Of a stretch of DNA of 64,000 nt, positions 9,170 through 18,899 are shown one piece after another. Numbering within the stretch: the stretch's first letter is position 1; every line of letters begins with the position of its first letter. The notes beneath the pieces are model-generated. The model was not told where the DNA came from. It made no database searches and saw only the letters and a list, made by a program, of their open reading frames with translations. Source of the DNA: Herpetosiphon gulosus (GTDB lineage Bacteria; Chloroflexota; Chloroflexia; Chloroflexales; Herpetosiphonaceae); the NCBI RefSeq assembly GCF_039545135.1, contig NZ_BAABRU010000006.1:1-64000 (forward strand). The letters run 5' to 3'. The position numbers and the translations under genes were made by a program.

Positions 9170-10846
9170 ATGCGACTAAAACGAAGCAGCATTGTGCTGA
9201 TCGCCTTGATCATCAGCGCTTGTGGGGGAGAAGCGAGCCTACCAACGATCAATCCGCAACCACAACGGCCAGCACCGCAAACCCAGCCACCCATCAATGC
9301 TGATCAGCCAGCGCCTCAGCCAGAACCAACTGCCGCTGCTGAGCAGCCAGCACCAGCGCCTCAGCCAATGGCAACTCAAGCACCACTTGATGCCGCTGGA
9401 GCACCTTTGCCTGATGTACAGCAATTTCCAACGCAAGTGCCGCAACCAGGCGCTGCCTACCCAAACGAGCAAGATCAAGAAATCTTTGACTCGATGTATT
9501 TCCAAAATTATGGCACAAATCCATTCGTGCGCACCGAAACTGATTCATTGTCAACCTTTGCGATGGATATTGATAGTGCCTCGTACAGCCTAATGCGCAG
9601 CAGTATTAACCAAGGCCTCTTGCCACCAGCTGATTCAGTGCGGGTTGAAGAATATCTGAATGCCTTTGATTACGAGTATCCTCAGCCCGAAGATGGCGAT
9701 TTTGCGATCTACAGCGAGGTAGCACCATCACCATTTGGTGGCCCCAACTACGAGTTGGTGCAAATTGGAATTCAGGCTCGCACGATCGAAGAAGCTGATC
9801 GCAAGCCTGCCGCCCTTACCTTTGTGATCGATACGTCTGGTTCGATGGCCCAAGGTGGTCGTTTGGAAATGGTCAAAAACGCCTTGATTTATTTGGCGGG
9901 GCAACTCGAACCCGACGATAGCTTGGCAATTGTGGCCTTTAACGATGGAATGCGAGTGGTATTAAACCCAACTTCGGGTGCAAATCAGATGGATATCATC
10001 ACCGCAATCAACTCGCTTGAGCCAGCTGGCAGCACCAACGCCGAAGCTGGCCTATACAAAGGCTTTGAATTAGCTTGGCAAGCCTTTAAACCTAAAGGCA
10101 TCAACCGAATTTTGCTCTGCTCGGATGGGGTAGCCAATAGCGGCATGACCGAACCAAGCCAACTACTGGCAACCTTCCAACAATATCTTGATGCAGGTGT
10201 GCAGCTTTCGACCTACGGCGTGGGCATGGGCAACTACAACGACATTTTGTTGGAGCAACTGGCCGACAAAGGCGATGGCAATTATGCCTATTTCGATTCA
10301 GCCGATGAAGCTCAACGTCTCTTTGGCGAGCAACTGACTGGCTCACTACAAACTATCGGGCGTGAGGCCAAAATCCAAGTTAATTTTGACCCAAATGTGG
10401 TTAAACGCTACCGCCTGATTGGCTATGAAAATCGCGCGGTCGCCGATAGTGACTTCCGCAACGACAGTGTTGATGGTGGCGAAGTTGGCACGGGCCATAG
10501 TGTGACAGCGCTGTATGAAATTAAGCGCCATCCTGAGGCCCAAGGCCCAATCGCCCAAGTTAATATTCGTTATGTCAGCATGGATACCAACGCGCCAGTT
10601 GAAGAAAGCTTGAATATTTCAACCGCGCAAATTCATAGCAGCTTTGATCGCGCCAGTCCGCGAATGCACTTGGCAACAAGTGTCGCCGAATACGCTGAAC
10701 TATTACGCCATTCACGCTGGAATAATGGCACCGATATCCTTGATGTGCTTGATCTGGCTGAAGAAGCAGCGCTGGATTTGCCCAATAATCAAAGTGTGGT
10801 TGAATTTGTAAACCTGCTGCGGCGGGCTGAGCAGATGCACCAATAA
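9170..10846 (+). CDS. VWA-domain lipoprotein, YfbK-like
   Basis: 558 residues. The ATG at 9170 follows AGAGGA and gives a lipoprotein signal peptide with lipobox ISAC (Cys18), so the protein should be anchored on the outside of the membrane. A Pro/Gln/Ala-rich stretch (about 20-95) is followed by a conserved segment (STFAMDIDSASYSLMR and RVEEYLNAFDYEYPQP) that marks the YfbK group. The von Willebrand A domain comes next, with a complete MIDAS motif DTSGS. A C-terminal YfbK-type domain completes the protein. Function in this family is poorly known; metal-dependent protein binding at the surface is the likely activity. It is a single-gene unit followed by a strong terminator. Confidence 0.88.
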   Translation: MRLKRSSIVLIALIISACGGEASLPTINPQPQRPAPQTQPPINADQPAPQPEPTAAAEQPAPAPQPMATQAPLDAAGAPLPDVQQFPTQVPQPGAAYPNEQDQEIFDSMYFQNYGTNPFVRTETDSLSTFAMDIDSASYSLMRSSINQGLLPPADSVRVEEYLNAFDYEYPQPEDGDFAIYSEVAPSPFGGPNYELVQIGIQARTIEEADRKPAALTFVIDTSGSMAQGGRLEMVKNALIYLAGQLEPDDSLAIVAFNDGMRVVLNPTSGANQMDIITAINSLEPAGSTNAEAGLYKGFELAWQAFKPKGINRILLCSDGVANSGMTEPSQLLATFQQYLDAGVQLSTYGVGMGNYNDILLEQLADKGDGNYAYFDSADEAQRLFGEQLTGSLQTIGREAKIQVNFDPNVVKRYRLIGYENRAVADSDFRNDSVDGGEVGTGHSVTALYEIKRHPEAQGPIAQVNIRYVSMDTNAPVEESLNISTAQIHSSFDRASPRMHLATSVAEYAELLRHSRWNNGTDILDVLDLAEEAALDLPNNQSVVEFVNLLRRAEQMHQ

Positions 10847-10853
10847 CTAAAAT

Positions 10854-10892
10854 AATCAACGCCCGTTTCAGCAACTGAAATGGGCGTTGATT
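10854..10892. terminator. Terminator hairpin between convergent genes
   Basis: An 18-bp stem (AATCAACGCCCGTTTCAG and its complement) with one G-T pair and a 3-nt loop (CAA) lies between the VWA gene and the leftward pentapeptide gene. Confidence 0.8.
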
Positions 10893-10922
10893 ACCAGAAT
10901 GCCAGTACAAAAACAATAGTAC

Positions 10923-11531
10923 CTAGCAAGCAACCTCACGAGCGAGCAGATGGTCATCGAAAATCAAACCATGGTCAGCGCTATTCCAACCCAATGGCCA
11001 CAAGGTTCCAGCGTTATAGCGAGCACCTTGGAGTTGAGCATCAGTCAGGGTAGCGTTGCGCAGATCAGCATCACGCAGATCAGCACCGCGCAAATCAGCG
11101 CCAGTGAAATTCAATTGTTGGCGAGCAGGGTGAGCCGATTGATTGGAGCGAACGCCAAACAAACTAGCATCAACCAAAATTGCGCCACAAAATTGAGCTT
11201 GGCTCAGGTTGGCCCCTGAGAGATCAGCATTGGTAAAATCAGCACCATCGCATTGAGCTTGATTCAGATTTGCATCACGGAAATCTGCAGCGACAGCAGC
11301 AACTCGATTGAGTCGAGCGCGATGAAAATTAGCGCGTTGAAGATTAGCGCTATTTAATTGGGCACGCACTAAATCAGCCAAGTTGAATTGAGTATCTGCC
11401 AATTGTGCATCACAAAAATCGTGGTGACGCAAGCGGGCAAATTGCATGTTGCTGCGATAGGCCGACGAAACGGGCGTTTGAACAGGGTGGTTTTGTACGT
11501 CCAAAACCAAAACATCGCGCTGGGTTGTCAT
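10923..11531 (-). CDS. Pentapeptide-repeat protein
   Basis: 202 residues. From about residue 30 to 180 the sequence follows the A(D/N)LXX five-residue rhythm (ADLVRAQLNSANLQRANF, ADLRGADLRDADLRNATL), predicting a right-handed square beta-helix. An interruption at about 125-140 (GVRSNQSAHPARQ) may be a loop. No signal peptide is seen. Some relatives mimic DNA and protect gyrase, but nothing here points to that role. Function unknown. Confidence 0.88.
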   Translation of the reverse strand: MTTQRDVLVLDVQNHPVQTPVSSAYRSNMQFARLRHHDFCDAQLADTQFNLADLVRAQLNSANLQRANFHRARLNRVAAVAADFRDANLNQAQCDGADFTNADLSGANLSQAQFCGAILVDASLFGVRSNQSAHPARQQLNFTGADLRGADLRDADLRNATLTDAQLQGARYNAGTLWPLGWNSADHGLIFDDHLLAREVAC

Positions 11532-12676
11532 AGCAGTCTACCTTCATTTAACATCGTGGTTAAAAGAGCAAGGGCGAATAATGATGAGCGTTGGGGTTTG
11601 CTATTAGCGCAAGCCTAAGCAAGAAGTATGCTCATCGTTCGGTGACCAAGCCAAAAGGTATCTAGAACTCCAGCTACGCTGTTGAATTCGAGGCATTGCA
11701 GGCAAGAATGAAACCAAAAGAGCAATTGTTTGGGTAATCATACCAACGCGGACTGATGAACGATTACGGTCTGGAAAGAAACAATACAACATGGTAACTC
11801 CAAACATCAGACGGTCAGGGTCTGAGGTAAGAATTTGGGTGTGTTTATGCCATATAAACACGGGCCGATAGAAATCCCGCCTCCGATAGCACCAACCACG
11901 CGTAGCCATAGCGTTGCTGCTGGCAGTAATCAGCGGTATATCACCCACAATCACCAGCCAAGGTTCGCTGCAAACAACGAGGCTATCAGCCTTGTACAGG
12001 GTTGTTTGTTAGAACTTTTAGCTCGACTCGCTTACCCTTTGGGGGGATAAACCGTCAATCGTTGTGGCAGGTTGTGCCACAGTAATTTGGTGATGGTTGT
12101 TCAGATAAGATTGGTTTATCTGTGGGTTGTGGGGAAGATTATACACAGATTAACCGCCATACCACTAGGTAATTAGAAACCATTTCGATAGTACCAATAG
12201 TACCACTTGGTTTCTGACCTAGAGTGTATAGGAACTCAGTACTAGCACTTCTAGAATGACTTACCCATGCTATGGTATAACATTCACAAGGATAATTGTG
12301 CAACAACCGTTCTAGTCCTGACTATCAAGTAGTTAGGATCAGTGTAGCCCTTATCATACCAAGAATTGCGAAATTTGTCACATGGAAATGGTGGTAATGG
12401 TAGGGTGGAAATACAGGCCAAATATCCAACTTAAATACTATACAATTATAGGTCGTCTATGGTACACTTTCCACACATAAACCTATAGGCCTATCGGTAT
12501 ATTGACATATGTGAAGTGTAAACGAATTCCACACTGGATCGGGCCTACCACTGCTTGAATGCCACCAATTCCGCTCTTTGCTCCGCGCATCAATTCAAGC
12601 AGATCATTGTAGTTGCTGATGGAAGAGTTGTTAATCTTTGGTAGGGCATAGCAGGCGCTATGCTGAAGGAGCAAGC
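11532..12676. other. Long gap without a credible gene
   Basis: About 1.1 kb. Open frames here (for example 11604-11954 on the minus strand) lack good ribosome sites and recognisable features. The right half is AT-rich. It holds a long inverted repeat (12165-12222), a CACAA/TTGTG palindrome (12285-12300) and one TTATACACA sequence near 12140 that fits the DnaA-box consensus on its own. A GCATAGC/GCTATGC hairpin (12646-12663) stands just before the kinase ribosome site. The stretch may be a large regulatory region or a decayed gene. Confidence 0.5.
12165..12222. repeat. Long imperfect inverted repeat
   Basis: CTAGGT and AGAAACCA on the left are mirrored by TGGTTTCT and ACCTAG on the right, with small spacers in each arm. 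Inside lies a duplicated ATAGTACCA. The whole could fold as a 14-bp interrupted stem. Role unknown. Confidence 0.55.
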
Positions 12677-14944
12677 ATGCAAGCCTCAATCCAGCGCTGG
12701 CTTAATACCATTAAAATCTCCGACCCCGTGCAACGTGAACAAGCTGTTCTCCTTCAAATCATGCTGATTGGCATGTGTATTATCTGTTTGGGGACGATTC
12801 CTGGCTCCTTTTTCTTATTTAATACCATGAATGGGGCGATTACATCGAGTACAGCGAGCGGTTTTATTTTTATCTTCTTTATTATGTCACTCATAACAAT
12901 TCGTCAAGGCCATTTCCGGCGTTCAGTAATGCTGGCATCTTTTGGCTTGTTATTAGGATTAAGTGCAATTCTCTTTTTCGAAGGTGTTCGCAATAGTGGC
13001 TGGATGCTTTCAGCTTTTATGATGCCAATTACCTTATCAGGTTTGTTGACTGGGCGTAAAGGTATCACGACTATTGCAACAATCAGTATTGCAGTCGTAT
13101 CAATTATCGGGATACTACAATTAGTCGAAGCTCCTTTCATTGCGATTTACCCACGAGCTGATGATATTCTGCCACCAAGTCTTAGTACTTTTGTATTAAG
13201 TACGATTTTGGTAGGCTTCTTCTTTCATCGTTTTAGTGCCTCGTTAAATGATGCGCTCAGCCGCGCGTTGCAACGTGAATATGAACTCCAACAGATTCGC
13301 GATAAACTTGAAATTTTGGTCGATGAACGGACTGCCGCCTTGCAAGATGCCTTACACGCGGTCGAAGAGCGTGAAGGGCGGCTTGAAAAAACCAATATCG
13401 AACTAGCCGCTGCCAAAACTGCCGCCGAGGAAGCCAATCAACTCAAGTCGCGCTTCTTGGCCAATATGAGCCACGAGCTGCGCACCCCACTCAATGCAAT
13501 TATCAACTTCACCGCCTTTTTGGATCGTTATGGTGAGTTTTCTGAGCGCCAACGTGAACTGCAAGAACGGGTGCTCTATAACGCTGATCATTTGCTTGGT
13601 TTGATCAACGACATTCTCGACCTCTCGAAAATTGAGGCTGGACGTATGGAGTTGATGTATGAGAAAACTCAACTTGAGCCAATTATCACTGGGGTTATGG
13701 CGACAGCCAGCGGGCTAACCCGCGATAAAGGGCTTGAACTTGAACTTGATATGCCCGAAGAACTACCAACGATGGTTATTGATAAAGTGCGAATTCGCCA
13801 AGTATTGCTCAATTTGCTTTCAAACGCCGTCAAATTTACTGAGCAAGGCCAAATTAATGTGGCGATCAGTCAACCCGATCCTGAAACTGTCCAAATTTCA
13901 GTCCAAGATAGCGGAATTGGGATCGCTCCTGAACATCAACAACAAATTTTCGAAGAATTTCAACAAGTGCAAAATGAAGTTACCCATCAATATCAAGGCA
14001 CTGGCTTAGGCCTGCCAATTAGTAAATTATTGGTGGAGATGCACGGCGGCAATATGTGGCTCGAAAGCACCCCAGGCAAAGGCTCAACCTTCTTCTTTAG
14101 TTTGCCAATTACCAATAAATTACCCGAAACTACCACGATCGATTTAACTGCACCACCAAGTTTGGCTGAACTTGAGGCAGAACCAAGCAACCCTACAACC
14201 ATTGAGATTGTGGTGATTGATGATAATCCTGATGCCCATGAGACCTTCCGGGTCATGCTAGAATCAGGAGGGTATCGGGTGCATAGCGTGCTTGATAGTC
14301 GCTTGGCAATCAGTACGATCAAACAAATCGAGCCACGCTTGATTATTACCGATGTGCAAATGCCCAATCTTGATGGCTGGGAGTTGCTGGCCCAGATCAA
14401 GAATGATCCAACGATTGCCCATATTCCCATCGTAGTTTGCTCAGTTGTTGATCAGGGGACGATTGGGCTGGTACTGGGGGCAAGAAAACATATTGTTAAA
14501 CCTGTACGTGAGGAGGTATTGCTGGCTGTTGTTCAAGAATGTGTCGAACCAACTGCCGAGATCTTGGTCGTTGATGATAACCCTGATGCTCGTCAAGTCA
14601 TTCAGCACATCCTCGCAGCACGTGATTATGCCATCAGCGAAGCAGCCGATGGGATTGAAGCGATTGCCATGATCGAACAATCAAAACCCGATCTGGTCAT
14701 CCTTGATCTCATGATGCCACAAATGGATGGCTTTGAAGTGCTCGAAAACCTGCGGCATAGTCCTAATTATGCCGATATTCCCGTGATTATTGTCAGCGCC
14801 AAGGATCTTGATCAACAGGAACATGATTGGCTGCGCACTCGCGCCCAAGGGGTCATTGCTAAACGCCAACTTAGTGAGGAAGAATTTCTTAGACGCATTA
14901 ATGAGATCTTTAACCAAGGAGTAGAGTATGCCCGTGGCAAGTAA
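12677..14944 (+). CDS. Membrane hybrid histidine kinase with two receiver domains
   Basis: 755 residues starting at the ATG at 12677, behind GAAGGAG. The first 190 residues hold about five or six membrane segments, followed by a coiled-coil linker (about 200-260). HisKA carries phospho-acceptor His266 in NMSHELRTPLN. The HATPase domain has DSGIGI and GTGLGLPIS boxes. Receiver 1 has Asp559 in ITDVQMP and receiver 2 has Asp677 in ILDLMMP; receiver 2 lacks a clear conserved Lys (VIAKRQL occupies that region), so its chemistry may be altered. The stop codon lies inside the next gene, a single-domain receiver, so the two are translationally coupled and probably form one phosphorelay. The input signal is unknown; the sensor has no extracellular domain of any size. 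Confidence 0.92.
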   Translation: MQASIQRWLNTIKISDPVQREQAVLLQIMLIGMCIICLGTIPGSFFLFNTMNGAITSSTASGFIFIFFIMSLITIRQGHFRRSVMLASFGLLLGLSAILFFEGVRNSGWMLSAFMMPITLSGLLTGRKGITTIATISIAVVSIIGILQLVEAPFIAIYPRADDILPPSLSTFVLSTILVGFFFHRFSASLNDALSRALQREYELQQIRDKLEILVDERTAALQDALHAVEEREGRLEKTNIELAAAKTAAEEANQLKSRFLANMSHELRTPLNAIINFTAFLDRYGEFSERQRELQERVLYNADHLLGLINDILDLSKIEAGRMELMYEKTQLEPIITGVMATASGLTRDKGLELELDMPEELPTMVIDKVRIRQVLLNLLSNAVKFTEQGQINVAISQPDPETVQISVQDSGIGIAPEHQQQIFEEFQQVQNEVTHQYQGTGLGLPISKLLVEMHGGNMWLESTPGKGSTFFFSLPITNKLPETTTIDLTAPPSLAELEAEPSNPTTIEIVVIDDNPDAHETFRVMLESGGYRVHSVLDSRLAISTIKQIEPRLIITDVQMPNLDGWELLAQIKNDPTIAHIPIVVCSVVDQGTIGLVLGARKHIVKPVREEVLLAVVQECVEPTAEILVVDDNPDARQVIQHILAARDYAISEAADGIEAIAMIEQSKPDLVILDLMMPQMDGFEVLENLRHSPNYADIPVIIVSAKDLDQQEHDWLRTRAQGVIAKRQLSEEEFLRRINEIFNQGVEYARGK

Positions 14945-15374
14945 TGAATATTTTGTTCCCGTTGTACCGAGCGACGCATCTGTGATTATTGTTGAGGATA
15001 ACCCCGACAATTTGTTCGTTTTGGAGATTCTGCTCCGCGAAGATTTGCGCGTCAAATACTATAACGGACGCGCCTCTGGCCGCCAATTTTTCAAGCTGCT
15101 TGAGGCAAATCCACGGTTATACCCCGATTTAGTGCTGCTCGATATTCAGTTGCCTTATGAAGATGGTTTTACTGTCTTTAAAAATATGCTCAATGTGCCA
15201 CAACTTAAAAATACCCAAGTGATTGCGGTAACCGCCAATGTGATGCCGCAAGATGTGGCCAAAGCCCGCGAACTTGGCTTCAATGGCCTGATTGGCAAGC
15301 CGATTAATCGCAATCGCTTCCCCGCTCAAATTACGCGCATCTTAAATGGTGAATCAGTCTGGGAACCCTACTAA
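14928..15374 (+). CDS. Single-domain response regulator coupled to the upstream kinase
   Basis: 148 residues, receiver domain only. The pocket residues are in IIVEDNPDN, the phospho-acceptor is Asp72 (LLDIQLP) and the conserved Lys is in GLIGKPI. The start lies 17 bp inside the kinase gene. The C-terminus ends in ILNGESVWEPY. That tail (RI-x-x-GE-x-x-W) recurs in two more stand-alone receivers here (18900-19325 and 36822-37289), defining a local paralogous family. With no output domain, it probably signals by protein contact, for example to a phosphotransfer partner or the motility machinery. Confidence 0.9.
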   Translation: MPVASNEYFVPVVPSDASVIIVEDNPDNLFVLEILLREDLRVKYYNGRASGRQFFKLLEANPRLYPDLVLLDIQLPYEDGFTVFKNMLNVPQLKNTQVIAVTANVMPQDVAKARELGFNGLIGKPINRNRFPAQITRILNGESVWEPY

Positions 15375-15382
15375 GCCCCTGT

Positions 15383-15420
15383 GATCAAACCAGCGTCTTG
15401 TCCTAGGCGCTGGTTTGATC
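15383..15420 (+). terminator. Hairpin separating the kinase operon from the diterpene operon
   Basis: A perfect 13-bp stem (GATCAAACCAGCG with CGCTGGTTTGATC) and 12-nt loop. There is no T-run after it, so termination may be weak or factor-assisted. Confidence 0.65.
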
Positions 15421-15481
15421 GCTATCCAGAAAGGAGCAGGGTTCAGATTACGACCTTGTGTAGGATCTCGACCCGTTGTCT

Positions 15482-17047
15482 ATGAGCTTAATTGTTGATA
15501 TCTTAATTGACGATCTGCGGGCCTTGATTCGCGACCTTGGCCAAAATGGTGGCCTGATGAGTCCATCAGTCTATGATACGGCCCAAGTTTTGCGGCTCTA
15601 TCCAACGCCCAGCGAAGATCATGTTTGGCCAGCAGTCAATTGGCTGATCAGTCAACAACAGGCTGATGGTGGCTGGGGCAATCCATCGATGCCGCTCAGC
15701 CGAGCAGTGCCAACCCTCGCAGCAATTTTAGCCCTGCGCCGCCACTGCCAGCGTCGTTCAACCTTCGATGGCCTGCTTGAGGCCAAACGTTTTCTGCGTC
15801 GCCAACTTGAATATTGGGAAAAACCGCTGCCCGATAACCTACCAGTTGGTATGGAACTGCTGCTGCCGTACATGCTTGAAGAAGCTTATCGCGAAGAGCA
15901 TCAAGATGATATCGACGATGTGCCAATTAAGCTCCGCCTCAATATCCCCCTTGCTCCCTATCGCGAGTTGATCGCACTCGGCGAACATAAACGCTCATTG
16001 ATTCAACAAAAAAAGCCCCGCGCTGGCACAGCCCCAGTTTATTCATGGGAAGCATGGGCCAGTCATGCTGATCCAGAATTGATCGATGGCTCAGGTGGAA
16101 TTGGCCATAGTCCCGCCGCCACTGCTGCTTGGTTGTTTGCTGCCAATCGCAATCCAAATCTACGCAACCAAATCGCTGGCGCTGAAAACTACTTGCGCCA
16201 AGCTTCACTGGCTACTTCGGAAAGTGCCCCGTGCATTATGCCAACCGCTTGGCCAATCCCACGCTTCGAGCAATCGTTCAGCTTATATGCTTTGGTAACC
16301 GGGGGAATTCTCGATTTCCCTAGCATTCAGGATGTGCTTAAACCACAAATTGCCGATTTACATCAAGCACTCAAGCCGCGCGGCATTGGCTTTAGCGACG
16401 ATTTTATGCCCGATGGCGATGATACAGCTGCCGCCGTGGCGGTATTAATCGCGGCTGGCTACCCAGTCGATCTCGCGATATTAAACCAATTTGAGCGTGC
16501 CCCACATTTTGTGGCGTATCATGGCGAATTGCAACCCTCTATTTCATTGACAGCTCGCGCAGTGCATGCGCTCGATTTGGCTGGGGTTGATATTTCACGC
16601 TGGTGGAAGATTTTTATCGACGCACAAAAACTTGATGGCAGTTGGAGCGGCGATAAATGGAATACTTCGTGGCTTTACACCACCTGCCATGTGCTGATTG
16701 CACTCAAAAATTCGCCCTACAAAACCGCCATGAAAGAAGCCGTCGCTGCATTACAGGTTCACCAACACCCTGATGGTGGCTGGGGCATCATCAATCGATC
16801 AACCACGGTTGAAACGGCCTATGCGGTACTGGCATTACAAAACTTGCGTGAAGCTGGACTCTTAGATAACGACGACATTCACATGCTCCAACGTGGCTAT
16901 AATTGGCTCTGTATTCATTATCGTCCGTTTCGGATGAAAGAGTATCAATGTTGGCTCAATAAAGAAATTTATTGCCCCCAACGGATTGATCGCGCATATG
17001 AGTTAAGCGCCATGTTAGCAGTCACCCTAGGAGAATTAAAATTATGA
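15482..17047 (+). CDS. Class II diterpene cyclase (kolavenyl diphosphate synthase type)
   Basis: 521 residues. The class II hallmark DxDD is present as D311-G-D-D314 in PDGDDTAA, the proton donor that starts cyclisation of geranylgeranyl diphosphate. QW-like repeats (QQADGGWG near 62, HQHPDGGWG near 425) are typical of the squalene-hopene cyclase fold. With the next two genes it matches the three-gene O-methylkolavelool pathway known in Herpetosiphon aurantiacus, where this enzyme makes kolavenyl diphosphate. There is no class I DDxxD domain, so the diphosphate stays on. The start is uncertain: ATG at 15482, or a TTG at 15476 that sits better behind TAGGAT. The stop overlaps the next ATG (ATGA), so the genes are co-translated. 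Confidence 0.92.
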   Translation: MSLIVDILIDDLRALIRDLGQNGGLMSPSVYDTAQVLRLYPTPSEDHVWPAVNWLISQQQADGGWGNPSMPLSRAVPTLAAILALRRHCQRRSTFDGLLEAKRFLRRQLEYWEKPLPDNLPVGMELLLPYMLEEAYREEHQDDIDDVPIKLRLNIPLAPYRELIALGEHKRSLIQQKKPRAGTAPVYSWEAWASHADPELIDGSGGIGHSPAATAAWLFAANRNPNLRNQIAGAENYLRQASLATSESAPCIMPTAWPIPRFEQSFSLYALVTGGILDFPSIQDVLKPQIADLHQALKPRGIGFSDDFMPDGDDTAAAVAVLIAAGYPVDLAILNQFERAPHFVAYHGELQPSISLTARAVHALDLAGVDISRWWKIFIDAQKLDGSWSGDKWNTSWLYTTCHVLIALKNSPYKTAMKEAVAALQVHQHPDGGWGIINRSTTVETAYAVLALQNLREAGLLDNDDIHMLQRGYNWLCIHYRPFRMKEYQCWLNKEIYCPQRIDRAYELSAMLAVTLGELKL

Positions 17048-17907
17048 AGCCAACCTTAGCTGAATTCCTGCAACAGCCAATTGATCTCGTCAATGAGATT
17101 GTCCCTGAAACGGTTGTCTATTCATGTGCAGGCAGCCGACGACAAGCCGCACTTGCAGGAGTGCCAGCAACAGGTAATGCATTTGCCCAATGGAGTCATG
17201 AGCAAATGCTCAAAACGATTAGCATGCTCATGAGCTATCGGATTCGCCATTTATTTGTTCCCTTATTACTGCCCAATCAGTTTAAAGAGCAAACCCCTAA
17301 CTACCGTGAGAAGCTTGAGGGTTGGGTTGAATGGGGCATTGCTAGCCAAACGATGCTTGATTTCTATCGAACCCATCAATGGCGGGTGCGCTTGTTGGGA
17401 ACAGAACAATTGCCAAGTTTACATGCCACTGCTGAGCGATTGGATCAGACAGATCAGGCAAGCGAGCAACAAACTTTATGGTGGTATATCGTTCCTGATC
17501 AAGAGCAAGCCTGGCAAACTATCTTTCGTGCAATCCAGCAGCGTACAATCACAAGTCGAGCCGAGGCAATTCAGGCAATCTATGGCGAAGCAATTGCTCC
17601 TGCCGAATTATTTATTTCGTTTGGCAAACCAATGTTAAATGCTCATGTCATTCCGCCACTTTTGGTTGGCGAGTTGCAATGTTATTGGACTCAAAAGCCT
17701 GGCTATAATCTCAGCGAAGAGGAGTTTCGCCAGATTTTGTATGATTTTGCCTTCTTGCGCAAAACTTGGCAGGCCGATAAAACCGAACGCCCCCAAGCAG
17801 CCTTAGATTTTCGCCACCACTGGGAGCGTGGTCCGATCTTAGGGCTTGGTCAACAACTTGGGCCGTTTTGGTATCCACAATCAACCAGCATTGAATCAGA
17901 GTTGTAG
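17044..17907 (+). CDS. Rv3378c-like diterpene synthase (kolavelool synthase type)
   Basis: 287 residues. It aligns by eye with the Mycobacterium tuberculosis tuberculosinol synthase Rv3378c (296 residues): AIYGEAIAPAELFISFGKP and RQILYDFAFLRKTW match that protein's YYGEYVDKADMFIGFGRF and RRILYDHIYLRHF. This family has a cis-prenyltransferase-like fold rather than a classical class I terpene synthase fold. It should remove the diphosphate of kolavenyl diphosphate and add water. The N-terminal segment CAGSRR stands where Rv3378c has FDGTRR, so the Asp there, thought to be catalytic in Rv3378c, is Ala. It overlaps the cyclase by ATGA and lies 22 bp before the methyltransferase. Confidence 0.88.
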   Translation: MKPTLAEFLQQPIDLVNEIVPETVVYSCAGSRRQAALAGVPATGNAFAQWSHEQMLKTISMLMSYRIRHLFVPLLLPNQFKEQTPNYREKLEGWVEWGIASQTMLDFYRTHQWRVRLLGTEQLPSLHATAERLDQTDQASEQQTLWWYIVPDQEQAWQTIFRAIQQRTITSRAEAIQAIYGEAIAPAELFISFGKPMLNAHVIPPLLVGELQCYWTQKPGYNLSEEEFRQILYDFAFLRKTWQADKTERPQAALDFRHHWERGPILGLGQQLGPFWYPQSTSIESEL

Positions 17908-17929
17908 CAGCGTTTTAGGAGAATTGTGT

Positions 17930-18781
17930 ATGACAGTCCTATCAACCGATATTCCAGCACCCAACTCACCAAGCATCAGCGATGTTGAAGCCTACTACGA
18001 CGCGATGGGGCCGTTCTATAAATTAATTTGGGGCGATAGTGTCCATGGCGGCTATTGGCCAGCAGGTTTAGAAGACATGTCGCTCCCCGAAGCCCAAGAA
18101 CATTTGACCAATTTGATGATTGAGAAAACGCCGATTAAGCCAGGCCAACATATGCTTGATCTGGGCTGTGGCACAGGCTTGCCCGCGATTCGCATGGCCA
18201 GCGCCAAACAATGCCATGTCCATGGATTAACTGTGGCGCACGGCCAAGTTGCCGAAGCACAAGCTACCATCCAAGCCATGCAAATGCAGGAGTTTGTGCA
18301 CATCAATTGGGGCAATGCCATGGAATTACCGTTTGAAGCCGATTTTTTCAGCGCTGCATGGGCTTTTGAATCGATTTTTCATATGCCAAGCCGCCTCACT
18401 GTGATGCAAGAAGCCAATCGAGTTTTGCAGGCCGGCAGTTATTTCGTGCTGACTGATATCGTTGAAGTCAAGCCGCTTAGCCCTGAGCAGCAACAGATCT
18501 TTTTCCCAGCCTTTCAAATTAATACCCTCACCACCAAGCAAGGCTATCTTGATCTCTTCGCCCAAACCGGCTTCGAGCAGCTTGAGTTGATCGATTTGAC
18601 CGCCGGGATCGAGAAAACCCTCGCCCATACCAAGCTTGGCATCGAGCAAAAACGGGCCGAACTAGCGGCGATTTATCCAGCCCCAATGCTCGCCATGATC
18701 GAACAAACTTGGCCGATGGTCGAGAAAATTTATGCTGAATTTGTGCGTTATGTCCTGATTGTCGCGCGTAAACGTGGCTAA
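17930..18781 (+). CDS. SAM-dependent methyltransferase (kolavelool O-methylation)
   Basis: 283 residues from the ATG at 17930, chosen because AGGAG precedes it; an upstream in-frame start would overlap the synthase gene. The SAM-binding motif I is MLDLGCGTGLPAIR (about residue 77), followed by the acidic loop region and FEADFFSAAWAFESIFHM as motif II/post-II. It resembles the sterol/phosphoethanolamine methyltransferase group. By position it should O-methylate the diterpene alcohol made by the two preceding genes. It is the last clear biosynthetic gene of the operon. Confidence 0.9.
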   Translation: MTVLSTDIPAPNSPSISDVEAYYDAMGPFYKLIWGDSVHGGYWPAGLEDMSLPEAQEHLTNLMIEKTPIKPGQHMLDLGCGTGLPAIRMASAKQCHVHGLTVAHGQVAEAQATIQAMQMQEFVHINWGNAMELPFEADFFSAAWAFESIFHMPSRLTVMQEANRVLQAGSYFVLTDIVEVKPLSPEQQQIFFPAFQINTLTTKQGYLDLFAQTGFEQLELIDLTAGIEKTLAHTKLGIEQKRAELAAIYPAPMLAMIEQTWPMVEKIYAEFVRYVLIVARKRG

Positions 18782-18899
18782 ACCCAACAAATTCTAATTG
18801 TTGTGCTCATTTCAACCGTTCCATGCCCCAGATCAGCGACAACGATTTACATACTTCAAACGATCAAACGAATTAATTACTCACGAAGGAGTTAATGGT

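Noticed and set aside
11604-11954. Minus-strand open frame of 116 codons
   Set aside because: No ribosome site, mixed composition and no domain; more likely chance within a gene-poor stretch.
12138-12146. TTATACACA matching the DnaA-box consensus
   Set aside because: A single box in an AT-rich gap, without dnaA, dnaN or a box cluster, is not evidence for an origin.
12483-12689. Minus-strand small frame with a bacteriocin-like segment (SGIGGIQAVVGPIQCG)
   Set aside because: Its start lies inside the kinase gene, no ribosome site is present and no maturation genes are nearby.
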